From: Geodermatophilaceae bacterium
Lineage (GTDB): Bacteria; Actinomycetota; Actinomycetes; Mycobacteriales; Geodermatophilaceae
DNA length: 9,543 bases
Assembly (NCBI GenBank): GCA_013814015.1
Contig: JACCQS010000125.1
Coordinates: 1 to 9,543 of the forward strand
Direction of reading: 5' to 3'
Shown: positions 1 to 5,281 of the stretch, piece by piece
Numbering within the stretch: position 1 is the first letter of the stretch
Layout: each line of letters begins with the position of its first letter
Program-made: the position numbers and the translations under genes
The notes under the pieces: generated by a model
Database searches by the model: none
Told to the model about the DNA's origin: nothing
The model's input: only the letters and a program-made list of their open reading frames with translations

Positions 1-272
1 AGGCCAGCAACGAAACCGTCGTCGTGATCGGTGAACCGCTGTTCGGTCGACAGCCGGACACCCAGTGGGGGTCCCAGATTGATGATGAGCGGCACTTCGA
101 CTCCGGCGGCCTCGATCCGCCGAGTGAACGAGGTGGTCTGCTCGTCGTACCCGCAGTACCGGATGACGTACGCACGCAGTCGTGGATGCGGCTGCGCGTG
201 GACCATCTCCCAGCGGTCGACTCCGTCGTCGTGTCGTACAACGCGGATCGGGCTCCGTAGCGCCAGGGTCAC
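1..272 (-). CDS. AraC-family transcriptional regulator, N-terminal part (runs off left edge)
   Basis: Reading the minus strand from a GTG at 272 gives about 90 uninterrupted codons to the window edge. The peptide includes WEMVHAQPHPRLRAYVIRYC, then a stretch with VEVPLIINLGPPLGV and FVAGL. This matches my recollection of the N-terminal effector/dimerisation region of a group of actinobacterial AraC-type regulators; the C-terminal helix-turn-helix would lie outside the window. GTG 272 is the first possible start after an in-frame stop inside the upstream gene. An ATG at 206, just before the conserved WEMV-like start, is the alternative. The gene begins 11 bp after the VOC-protein stop on the same strand, so the two are probably one operon and the regulator may control or respond to the VOC protein. 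Neither start has a convincing ribosome binding site. The family assignment rests on the N-terminal pattern only. Confidence 0.72.
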   Translation of the reverse strand, partial: MTLALRSPIRVVRHDDGVDRWEMVHAQPHPRLRAYVIRYCGYDEQTTSFTRRIEAAGVEVPLIINLGPPLGVRLSTEQRFTDHDDGFVAG

Positions 273-283
273 GGCTTCGGAGC

Positions 284-634
284 CTAGGCCGGCGGCTGAT
301 GCAGGCCGAAGCTCGAACCCTGGTCATCGGTGCAGGTCTGGAAGCGTCCGAACCTCGCCGCCTGCTCCTCGTCCTCCCCGGAGGTGAAGTCGCCGATGTC
401 ACCGCCGAGCTCGCGCACCTGGTCCAGAGCTGCGGACAGGTCGCTTACCCGGAAGAAGAGGTACGGGCTGGCGCCTGGGTCGTCGCCGTGCAGCCCGCCG
501 GGGATGTTGGGGGTTTCGATCGTTGCACCGGCCTTCTCGTCGGCGAACTCCCAACCGAACAACTGTCCATAGAACGCGCGCGCCTTGTCGGTGTCGGCCA
601 CGCCGATCTCGAAGAAACTCAGGGATCCATCCAT
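284..634 (-). CDS. VOC-family (glyoxalase/bleomycin-resistance fold) protein
   Basis: A 116-aa protein of usual single-domain VOC length. Residues 6-30 read SFFEIGVADTDKARAFYGQL then FGWEF, the typical first beta-alpha unit of this fold (FxEIxVxDxxxAxxFYxxLFGW). The second half has PYLFFRVSDLSAALDQVRELGG (second beta-alpha unit, residues 57-78) and ends with GRFQTCTDDQGSSFGLHQ, the usual last strand. Such proteins are cytosolic dimers that act as lyases, dioxygenases or binding proteins for small molecules; the substrate cannot be read from sequence. Glu9 occupies the position where the family often places a metal ligand. The ATG at 634 is supported by a TAGCGT hexamer seven bases upstream and by the start aligning with the first strand. 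The stop lies 11 bp before the AraC-type regulator, suggesting co-transcription. Confidence 0.88.
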   Translation of the reverse strand: MDGSLSFFEIGVADTDKARAFYGQLFGWEFADEKAGATIETPNIPGGLHGDDPGASPYLFFRVSDLSAALDQVRELGGDIGDFTSGEDEEQAARFGRFQTCTDDQGSSFGLHQPPA

Positions 635-641
635 GTCGGCA

Positions 642-647
642 ACGCTA
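642..647 (-). promoter_or_regulatory. -10 element for leaderless VOC-gene mRNA
   Basis: On the minus strand TAGCGT is followed by exactly seven bases and then the ATG of the VOC gene. This fits the TANNNT-N6/7-start arrangement of actinobacterial leaderless transcripts, and there is no Shine-Dalgarno sequence. No clear -35 is visible. Confidence 0.55.
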
Positions 648-683
648 GAGCCCGGCAGCCGGCTGCGGATTGGACGATTGTGA

Positions 684-737
684 CCGACTCAGGGCGGCCC
701 TGAGTCGGATCATTCGACTCAGGGGCGCCCTCAGTCG
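684..737. repeat. Twin 23-bp palindromes, operator pair or tandem hairpin terminators
   Basis: Two near-identical palindromes lie at 685-707 and 715-737, centres 30 bp apart (about three helical turns). Each begins CGACTCAGGG and ends CAGTCG or GAGTCG; they differ at three positions. The first is perfect, with 12-bp arms (684-695 and 697-708) around a single G at 696. The second has two mismatched pairs. They lie between the 66-aa gene (stop at 778) and the VOC gene (start at 634), both on the minus strand. They could be a double operator about 50-100 bp upstream of the VOC transcript start, or tandem hairpin terminators without U-tracts for the 66-aa gene. Sequence conservation between the two copies and the helical spacing favour protein binding, but this is inference. 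Confidence 0.7.
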
Positions 738-777
738 ATAGGTTCGTTGTACATCCCTCATCGGCCGGGGCGAGCTG

Positions 778-978
778 TTACTCCCAATGCGGGGGGCGTT
801 CGCGGAGCAGTCGCTCGTCGTCCTCGCTGAGCCGGTCCACCTCGACTGGACGCTCACCCCAGCCGACATCGAGCTCCTCGATCTTCTTGTCCGGCGAGTG
901 CGTGGCCGGAGGCACCGCCTGGGGCTCGTCCTGTTTCGAGTCAGATTTTGCCGAGCCGGCGCCAGCCTTCTCATGCAC
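778..978 (-). CDS. Small conserved-looking hydrophilic hypothetical protein (66 aa)
   Basis: From the GTG at 978 the minus strand encodes 66 residues that are hydrophilic and highly charged, without membrane segments or cysteines. The first 30 residues are low-complexity (Lys, Ser, Gln, Pro, Asp) and look disordered. The C-terminal half is more structured, with KKIEELDVGWGERPVEVDRL followed by SEDDERLLRERPPHWE. The terminal acidic-then-RERPPHW tail resembles small unnamed actinobacterial proteins I have seen; I know no function. The open frame continues upstream to 1266, but that part is the shadow of hutH and has a different, alanine/arginine-rich composition. GTG 978 is favoured because a TAGAGT hexamer sits eight bases upstream. 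The gene is divergent from hutH, with the two -10 elements about 25 bp apart, so the two may share regulation. Confidence 0.65.
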   Translation of the reverse strand: MHEKAGAGSAKSDSKQDEPQAVPPATHSPDKKIEELDVGWGERPVEVDRLSEDDERLLRERPPHWE

Positions 979-986
979 GGCACATG

Positions 987-992
987 ACTCTA
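987..992 (-). promoter_or_regulatory. -10 element of the 66-aa gene (leaderless)
   Basis: TAGAGT on the minus strand lies eight bases before the GTG at 978, with no ribosome binding site between. This is one base more than the commonest leaderless spacing. It forms the left half of a compact divergent promoter region with hutH. Confidence 0.45.
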
Positions 993-1017
993 GGCGGCCG
1001 GTTCGGATGGCAGGTCG

Positions 1018-1023
1018 TAGCCT
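1018..1023 (+). promoter_or_regulatory. -10 element of hutH (leaderless)
   Basis: TAGCCT is followed by seven bases and then GTG at 1031, in frame with hutH. The arrangement matches a leaderless transcript start. hutI has a similar TAGCAT element. A -35 is not clear. Confidence 0.5.
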
Positions 1024-1030
1024 GGCCCGC

Positions 1031-2608
1031 GTGGTAGCCAAAACAGACGCTTTCCTCGCCAACGACTCGGTGGTCGAGGTTGGCAACGGGATGCTGTCTG
1101 GTCCCGATGTCGTCGCAGTGGCGCGCACCGGCGCAAGGGTGCAGCTCACCGGCGCTGCCCTGGCTGCCATCACCGACGCTCGGGCGGCAGTGGATCGGCT
1201 GGCTGCCGCGGCCACACCGGTGTACGGCGTGTCCACCGGCTTCGGCGCGCTGGCCACGTCGCACATTCCACCGCATCGCCGGGCGGATCTGCAGCGCTCG
1301 CTGATCCGCTCTCATGCTGCGAGCACAGGTGCGGAGGTCGACCGCGAAATCGTCCGGGCGCTGATGCTCCTGCGGCTGCGGACCTTGGCCAGTGGACGAA
1401 CCGGGGTACGACCGGAGACGGCCACCGCTTTGGCCGCTCTACTGAACGCCGGCATCACCCCGGTCGTCGGCGAGTACGGGTCACTGGGCTGTTCCGGTGA
1501 CCTTGCCCCGCTCGCGCACATGGCGTTGGCGCTGATGGGCGAAGGCAACGTTCGCGATGGCCAGGGTAGGGCGCTGGCGGCCGGCCAGGCGCTGGCTGCC
1601 GCCGGGCTGACCGCCGTCACGCTCGCCGAGAAGGAGGGCCTGGCGCTGATCAACGGCACCGACGGCATGCTGGGAATGCTGTTGCTGGCCGCCCACGACC
1701 TGCGTGCGCTATTGGTGGCTGCTGACATCTCCGCGGCAATGAGTGTGGAAGCCCTGCTGGGCACGAACCGGGTCTACGCCGAGGCCTTGCAGGCGCTGCG
1801 ACCGCATCCGGGGCAGGCGATCTCAGCAGCCAACCTCCGTGCGCTGCTTGATGGATCCGAGATCATCGCCTCTCATCAGGTCGACCCGGCGAACTGCCCG
1901 ATCGTGCAGGACGCGTACTCGTTGCGCTGCGCCCCTCAGGTCGCCGGCGCGGTACGCGACACCCTGGCGCATGCCCAGGCCGTGGCGGATCGCGAGTTGG
2001 TGAGCGTGATCGACAACCCGGTTCTGCTGCCCGATGGACGAGTCGAGTCCAACGGCAACTTCCACGGCGCACCAGTCGGCTACGTGCTGGACTTTCTCGC
2101 TGTCGCCGTCGCCGATCTCGCCTCGATCAGCGAACGACGTACCGATCGGCTCCTGGACCCGGCCCGCAGTCACGGGTTACCACCCTTCCTGGCCGGGGAC
2201 CCGGGTGTGGACTCCGGACACATGATCGGGCAGTACGCCGCAGCAGGCATCGTCAGCGAACTCAAGCGGCTGGCCGCGCCGGCTAGCGTGGATTCGATTC
2301 CCTCCAGTGCCATGCAGGAGGACCACGTCTCGATGGGATGGGCGGCCGGACTCAAACTCCGCCGTGCCATCGACGGACTTCGGCGGGTGTTGGCCATCGA
2401 GATCCTCACCGCTGCACGGGCACTGGACCTTCGGGCGCCATTGAGGCCGGCCCCGGCGACAGCTGCTGCCCGAACTGCGGTACGGACGCGCGTCGAGGGC
2501 CCAGGACCGGACCGCTTTCTGGCCCCGGAGATCGAGGCGGTGGTCGAGCTGCTCGCATCCGGTGCGCTGATCGAAGCCGTCGAGGCCGTCGCCGGGCCGC
2601 TGCGATGA
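1031..2608 (+). CDS. hutH: Histidine ammonia-lyase HutH
   Basis: Deaminates L-histidine to trans-urocanate in the cytosol, the first step of histidine degradation. The protein carries the family signatures: VYGVSTGFGALA near the N-terminus, EYGSLGCSGDLAPLAHMAL containing the tripeptide that cyclises to the MIO electrophile, LINGTDGMLGML, QDAYSLRCAPQVAGAVRDT, DNPVLLPDGRVESNGNFHG and SIPSSAMQEDHVSMGW. The MIO tripeptide is Cys154-Ser155-Gly156 rather than the classical Ala-Ser-Gly; I believe this variant is usual in actinobacterial HutH. The open frame reaches back to 887, but the family begins at about VVEVGNGMLSGPDVVAVAR. GTG 1031 (525 aa) is chosen for its leaderless-type promoter. GTG 1070 (512 aa) fits family length better and puts the Cys at 141, close to Ala142 of the Pseudomonas enzyme, so it is a real alternative. 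The stop overlaps the next gene's ATG (ATGA). One TTA codon occurs at 2177. Confidence 0.96.
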   Translation: MVAKTDAFLANDSVVEVGNGMLSGPDVVAVARTGARVQLTGAALAAITDARAAVDRLAAAATPVYGVSTGFGALATSHIPPHRRADLQRSLIRSHAASTGAEVDREIVRALMLLRLRTLASGRTGVRPETATALAALLNAGITPVVGEYGSLGCSGDLAPLAHMALALMGEGNVRDGQGRALAAGQALAAAGLTAVTLAEKEGLALINGTDGMLGMLLLAAHDLRALLVAADISAAMSVEALLGTNRVYAEALQALRPHPGQAISAANLRALLDGSEIIASHQVDPANCPIVQDAYSLRCAPQVAGAVRDTLAHAQAVADRELVSVIDNPVLLPDGRVESNGNFHGAPVGYVLDFLAVAVADLASISERRTDRLLDPARSHGLPPFLAGDPGVDSGHMIGQYAAAGIVSELKRLAAPASVDSIPSSAMQEDHVSMGWAAGLKLRRAIDGLRRVLAIEILTAARALDLRAPLRPAPATAAARTAVRTRVEGPGPDRFLAPEIEAVVELLASGALIEAVEAVAGPLR

Positions 2609-3939
2609 CGCATTTCTCTCCTGAGCAGAGTCCGTCGTCGAAACATTTCTCCTTCGCGGAGGGAAGTGCGTCGTCGAAACATTCCTCCTCCGCGGAGGGA
2701 AGTGCGTCGTCGGTGCGGCCGATGAACAACCCGGCGAGTTTCGTGTCGATGTGGTCCGATCTTGCCGAGGTAGGGCGCTCGCCGGCATCCGGCGGCTACC
2801 GCCGCTTCGCGCTGACTCCCGAGGACGGCCAGCTGCGGGAGTGGTTCACGCAGGAAGCGGACCGGCGGGGCCTGGATCTCACCGTCGACCGGGCCGGCAA
2901 CATGTGGGCCTGGTTGGGCAATCCGGATTCCGACGGCCCGGGGATCGCCACCGGCTCGCACCTCGACTCGGTCCCAGAGGGCGGCGCATTCGATGGTCCC
3001 CTGGGGGTGGTCTCAGCGTTCGCGGCGTTGGATCTGCTCTCGTTGCAAGGCGTCACGCTGAGTCGCCCGATCGGAGTGGCCTGCTTCGTCGATGAGGAGG
3101 GCGCCCGCTTCGGCGTGGCCTGCAGTGGGTCGCGCGTACTCACCGGTGCACTCGACCCCGACCGGGCCCGGGCGCTCACCGACTCCGACGGGATGAGCTA
3201 CGCCGACGCGATGGCGTGGGCCGGGCGCGCTCCGCATCTGCTGGGCGCCGATCCAGAGGCCTTGAAGAGGGTCGACACCTTCGTCGAATTGCATGTCGAA
3301 CAAGGGCGCGGACTGATTGATCTCAAGGCGCCGGTGGGGGTGGCGAGCGAGATCTGGCCGCATGGTCGATGGCGCTTCGCCTTCACGGGCCGAGCCGACC
3401 ACGCCGGCACGACCGCCATGTCGGATCGCGCTGACCCGATGCTGACCTATGCCATGACTGTGCTGGCCGCCAACAAGCAAGCACGCGGCCACGGCGCTCG
3501 AGCGACCTTCGGTCGAGTGAGCGTGGTGCCCAACGGGACCAACGCCATTCCGTCGCAGGTCACCGCCTGGCTCGACGCTCGCGCCGAGGCGCCGGACACC
3601 CTCGATGCGCTGCTGGCCGAGGTGAGCCGGCAAGCCACCGAGCGAGCCGAGCGGGACGGTACGAGCCTCGAGGTCACGGTGGAATCCTCGACCGGTCTGG
3701 TCAGCTTCGACCTGCCGTTGCGCCACCGGTTGGCAGCCGTCCTCGGCGGCGCCCCGGTGCTGCCCACCGGGGCCGGACACGACGCTGGAGTCCTCTCAGC
3801 GGCGGGGATCCGCACGGCGATGCTCTTCGTCCGCAATCCCACCGGCATCTCGCATTCACCCGACGAGCACGCCGAACTCGGGGACTGCGCCGCCGGAGTC
3901 CGGGCGCTGGCCGAGGTACTTCGGGAACTCGCTACCTGA
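2605..3939 (+). CDS. M20 amidohydrolase, allantoate amidohydrolase/N-carbamoylase type; candidate N-formylglutamate deformylase
   Basis: A zinc or manganese hydrolase of the hydantoinase/carbamoylase branch of peptidase family M20. The dinuclear-metal motifs are complete: GSHLDSVPEGGAFDGPLGV (His119, Asp130), DEEGARF (Glu164/165), ELHVEQG (His230) and ISHSPDEHA (His417). GRADHAGTTAMSDRADP (His266, lid/dimer domain) and TGAGHDAG follow the substrate-binding pattern. ATG 2605 overlaps the hutH stop as ATGA, so translation is coupled. Residues about 10-36 come from tandem 36-bp repeats and are absent from the usual family N-terminus; GTG 2713 or ATG 2722 (MNNPASFVSMWSDLAEVGR) would give the canonical length. 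In actinobacterial hut clusters such as that of Streptomyces coelicolor, a relative of this family sits with hutU, hutF and hutI. From that I infer hydrolysis of N-formyl-L-glutamate to glutamate and formate here. Allantoate or an N-carbamoyl amino acid is the alternative substrate. Confidence 0.9.
   Translation: MTHFSPEQSPSSKHFSFAEGSASSKHSSSAEGSASSVRPMNNPASFVSMWSDLAEVGRSPASGGYRRFALTPEDGQLREWFTQEADRRGLDLTVDRAGNMWAWLGNPDSDGPGIATGSHLDSVPEGGAFDGPLGVVSAFAALDLLSLQGVTLSRPIGVACFVDEEGARFGVACSGSRVLTGALDPDRARALTDSDGMSYADAMAWAGRAPHLLGADPEALKRVDTFVELHVEQGRGLIDLKAPVGVASEIWPHGRWRFAFTGRADHAGTTAMSDRADPMLTYAMTVLAANKQARGHGARATFGRVSVVPNGTNAIPSQVTAWLDARAEAPDTLDALLAEVSRQATERAERDGTSLEVTVESSTGLVSFDLPLRHRLAAVLGGAPVLPTGAGHDAGVLSAAGIRTAMLFVRNPTGISHSPDEHAELGDCAAGVRALAEVLRELAT
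2633..2712 (+). repeat. Tandem 36-bp palindromic repeat at the hutH/M20 junction
   Basis: Two 36-bp units (2633-2668 and 2669-2704) start CGTCGTCGAAACATT and end GCGGAGGGAAGTG, followed by the first eight bases of a third unit (2705-2712). A degenerate 33-bp copy seems to precede them from about 2600, sharing CATTTCTC and leading into the same CGTCGTCG. Each unit has a palindromic core: CCTCCGCGGAGG at 2687-2698 is perfect, and 2651-2662 has one mismatch. The unit is 12 codons long, so it keeps frame and adds peptide repeats SSKHFSFAEGSA and SSKHSSSAEGSA to the M20 protein. The GGAGGGA in unit 2 could act as a ribosome binding site for GTG 2713, although its spacing is long (13 bases). It looks like a dispersed palindromic repeat that has inserted or expanded within a coding junction. 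Confidence 0.85.
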
Positions 3940-3953
3940 CCACGATCGGTCAG
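3936..3953 (+). terminator. Weak hairpin at the end of the hutH-M20 operon
   Basis: CTGACC, a six-base loop, then GGTCAG form a perfect six-base inverted repeat that includes the M20 stop codon. There is no U-tract. It could attenuate readthrough into nei1 or be an operator for it; the 39-bp gap leaves no room for a separate terminator. Confidence 0.3.
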
Positions 3954-3965
3954 CCGGTCCAGTGG

Positions 3966-3971
3966 CAGACT
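3966..3971 (+). promoter_or_regulatory. -10 element of nei1 (leaderless)
   Basis: CAGACT, a one-base variant of TANNNT, is followed by seven bases and the GTG at 3979. No usable ribosome binding site precedes the start: CAGGG directly abuts the GTG. Confidence 0.4.
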
Positions 3972-3978
3972 TATCAGG

Positions 3979-4770
3979 GTGCCTGAAGGTCATACCCTGC
4001 ATGGCTTGGCGAGGGATCAGACGCAGCGCTTCGCAGGGAAGCCGGTTCGGGTGAGCAGCCCACAGGGCACCTTTGCGGCCGGCGCGGCATTGGTCGACGG
4101 CCGGGTCCTGGACGTGGTGACCGCGCACGGCAAGCATCTCTTCGCGGCCTTCGGCGAACAGATCGTGCACGTTCACCTGGGACTGTTCGGTAAGTACACG
4201 GCCGGAACCGGCGATCCACCCGCCCCCCGAGGCGCGCTGCGGATGCGCTGGGTCGTCGACGATTATTGGACCGACCTCCGCGGGGCGACTGCCTGCGAGG
4301 TACTCACCCCGCTCGAAGTCGGTGTGATCCTCGCCCGGCTCGGACCGGACCCGTTGCGGCCCAGGCCCAACGGCCGTGCCGCCTACGCTCGGATCGCCCG
4401 CAGCCGGGCACCGATCGCAGGGCTGCTGATGGATCAGACCGTGCTGTCCGGCGTCGGAAACGTCTACCGCGCCGAGATCCTGTTCCGGCATCGGATCGCG
4501 CCGTACCTCCCCGGCCGGGAACTCACCGAGGACCGCTGGGTTGCGCTGTGGACAGATCTGGTCAGGCTGATGCGAGCCGGCTTGCGTACTGGCCGGATCG
4601 TCACCACGCGGCCACTCGATCGCTCCCGCCAAAGTGGGTACGTCCGCAGCGAGGACGCGCACTACGTGTACCGACGTACCGGCCTGCCGTGCCGCGTCTG
4701 CCGTACTCCGATAGCGATGAAGCTGTTACAGGCCCGAAAGCTGTACTGGTGTCCGACCTGTCAGGCCTGA
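3979..4770 (+). CDS. nei1: Fpg/Nei-family DNA glycosylase / AP lyase (Nei1 type)
   Basis: A bifunctional base-excision repair enzyme that removes oxidised bases and cleaves the strand at the abasic site. The 263-aa protein begins MPEGHTLHGLARDQ: Pro2 is the Schiff-base nucleophile after Met removal and Glu3 the catalytic acid. Lys52 lies in HGKHLF, and HVHLGLFGKY and DLRG follow in the N-terminal beta-sandwich. MDQTVLSGVGNVYRAEILFRH is the helix-two-turn-helix region. A zinc finger closes the protein (Cys238, Cys241, Cys258, Cys261, CX2C-X16-CX2C), with the finger tip as ARKLYWCPTCQ. By recall it closely resembles the M. tuberculosis Rv2464c product (Nei1, 268 aa) over its whole length. The GTG start is fixed because Pro-Glu must follow it. 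It ends convergently with soxR, the genes overlapping by 10 bp at a shared palindromic stop. One TTA codon lies near the end. Confidence 0.95.
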   Translation: MPEGHTLHGLARDQTQRFAGKPVRVSSPQGTFAAGAALVDGRVLDVVTAHGKHLFAAFGEQIVHVHLGLFGKYTAGTGDPPAPRGALRMRWVVDDYWTDLRGATACEVLTPLEVGVILARLGPDPLRPRPNGRAAYARIARSRAPIAGLLMDQTVLSGVGNVYRAEILFRHRIAPYLPGRELTEDRWVALWTDLVRLMRAGLRTGRIVTTRPLDRSRQSGYVRSEDAHYVYRRTGLPCRVCRTPIAMKLLQARKLYWCPTCQA

Positions 4771-5231
4771 CGAGCCGGGGTACGGCGAAGCACGCTGGGC
4801 AGAAATCGCGCCCCGGGTCCCAATGCGGCCACCGCGTCGTTCGGGTTGCTCAGCGCACAGCGCTTCAGCGACAGACAACCGCAGCCGATGCACGAGGTCA
4901 GCCCGTCCCGGAGTCGGGTCAAGCCCGCGATCTGCTCGTCCAGTCGAGCCTGCCAGGACCGTGAGAGCCGAGCCCAATCCGCGCGCGTCGGTGACCGCTG
5001 CGCGGGAAGGGTGGACAGCGCGTCACGGATCTCGTCGAGGGACAGTCCGACGTTCTGCGCCGCGCGGATGAAGGCAAGTCGGCGCAGCACTGCCCGCTCG
5101 TACCGGCGTTGCCCACCGCCCGTACGGGTGGAGGCGATCAGGCCTTCGCTCTCGTAGTACCGCAACGCCGAGGGGGCGAGCCCAGCCCGATGGGCGAGCT
5201 CCCCGATCGGCAGCAGTTCGGAGCTGTTCAC
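4761..5231 (-). CDS. soxR: Redox-sensing MerR-family regulator SoxR
   Basis: A one-component redox switch: a dimer carrying a [2Fe-2S] cluster in each subunit that activates a target promoter when the cluster is oxidised. The N-terminal MerR winged helix reads LLPIGELAHRAGLAPSALRY then YESEGLI and QRRYERAVLRRLAFI. A dimerisation helix follows (DWARLSRSWQARLDEQIAGL). The cluster motif is CIGCGCLSLKRC, four cysteines spaced CX2CXCX5C exactly as in E. coli SoxR, followed by ALSNPNDAVAALGPGARFL. Length is normal (about 156 aa). GTG 5231 is preferred because AAGAAG lies nine bases upstream; TTG 5240 (159 aa) is the alternative. The gene is divergent from the SDR gene, whose promoter holds a dyad of MerR type. 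In actinobacteria SoxR usually controls reductases, monooxygenases and exporters directly, responding to redox-active compounds rather than through SoxS. Confidence 0.95.
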   Translation of the reverse strand: MNSSELLPIGELAHRAGLAPSALRYYESEGLIASTRTGGGQRRYERAVLRRLAFIRAAQNVGLSLDEIRDALSTLPAQRSPTRADWARLSRSWQARLDEQIAGLTRLRDGLTSCIGCGCLSLKRCALSNPNDAVAALGPGARFLPSVLRRTPARQA

Positions 5232-5244
5232 GTTGGGCAACTTC

Positions 5245-5275
5245 TTGACATGAAGTTCACTTTAACTTGCATTCT
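5245..5275 (+). promoter_or_regulatory. SoxR-type promoter of the SDR operon with dyad operator
   Basis: TTGACA (5245-5250) is a perfect -35 and CATTCT (5270-5275) a -10, separated by 19 bp, the over-long spacing typical of MerR/SoxR-activated promoters. The spacer contains the imperfect dyad TGAAGT-TC-ACTTTA (5251-5264). The -10 is six bases from the ATG at 5282, so the transcript should be leaderless. On the other strand TAAAGT (5264-5259) could be the soxR -10, which would place the operator over both promoters and allow autoregulation. Confidence 0.75.
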
Positions 5276-5281
5276 CGATCC

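Noticed and set aside
887..1030. Upstream extension of the hutH frame beginning MSGECVAGG
   Set aside because: It lies opposite the 66-aa gene, has no family similarity, and histidases begin around VVEVGNG; composition is that of a shadow frame.
2177..2179. In-frame TTA codon in hutH (another near the end of nei1) as a bldA-type developmental switch
   Set aside because: TTA regulation is meaningful in streptomycetes, but the host is unidentified and two isolated TTA codons are weak evidence.
2633..2712. 36-bp direct repeats as a CRISPR array
   Set aside because: The units are directly abutting with no spacers, they are translated in frame, and no cas gene is present.
2170..2961. Long minus-strand frame of 263 codons
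   Set aside because: It spans the 3' end of hutH, the repeat and the M20 start; low-complexity Arg/Ala/Ser peptide with no domain, typical of an antisense shadow in GC-rich DNA.
3856..4662. Long minus-strand frame opposite nei1
   Set aside because: The plus-strand nei1 is unambiguous with full catalytic and zinc-finger residues; the antisense peptide shows no recognisable domain.
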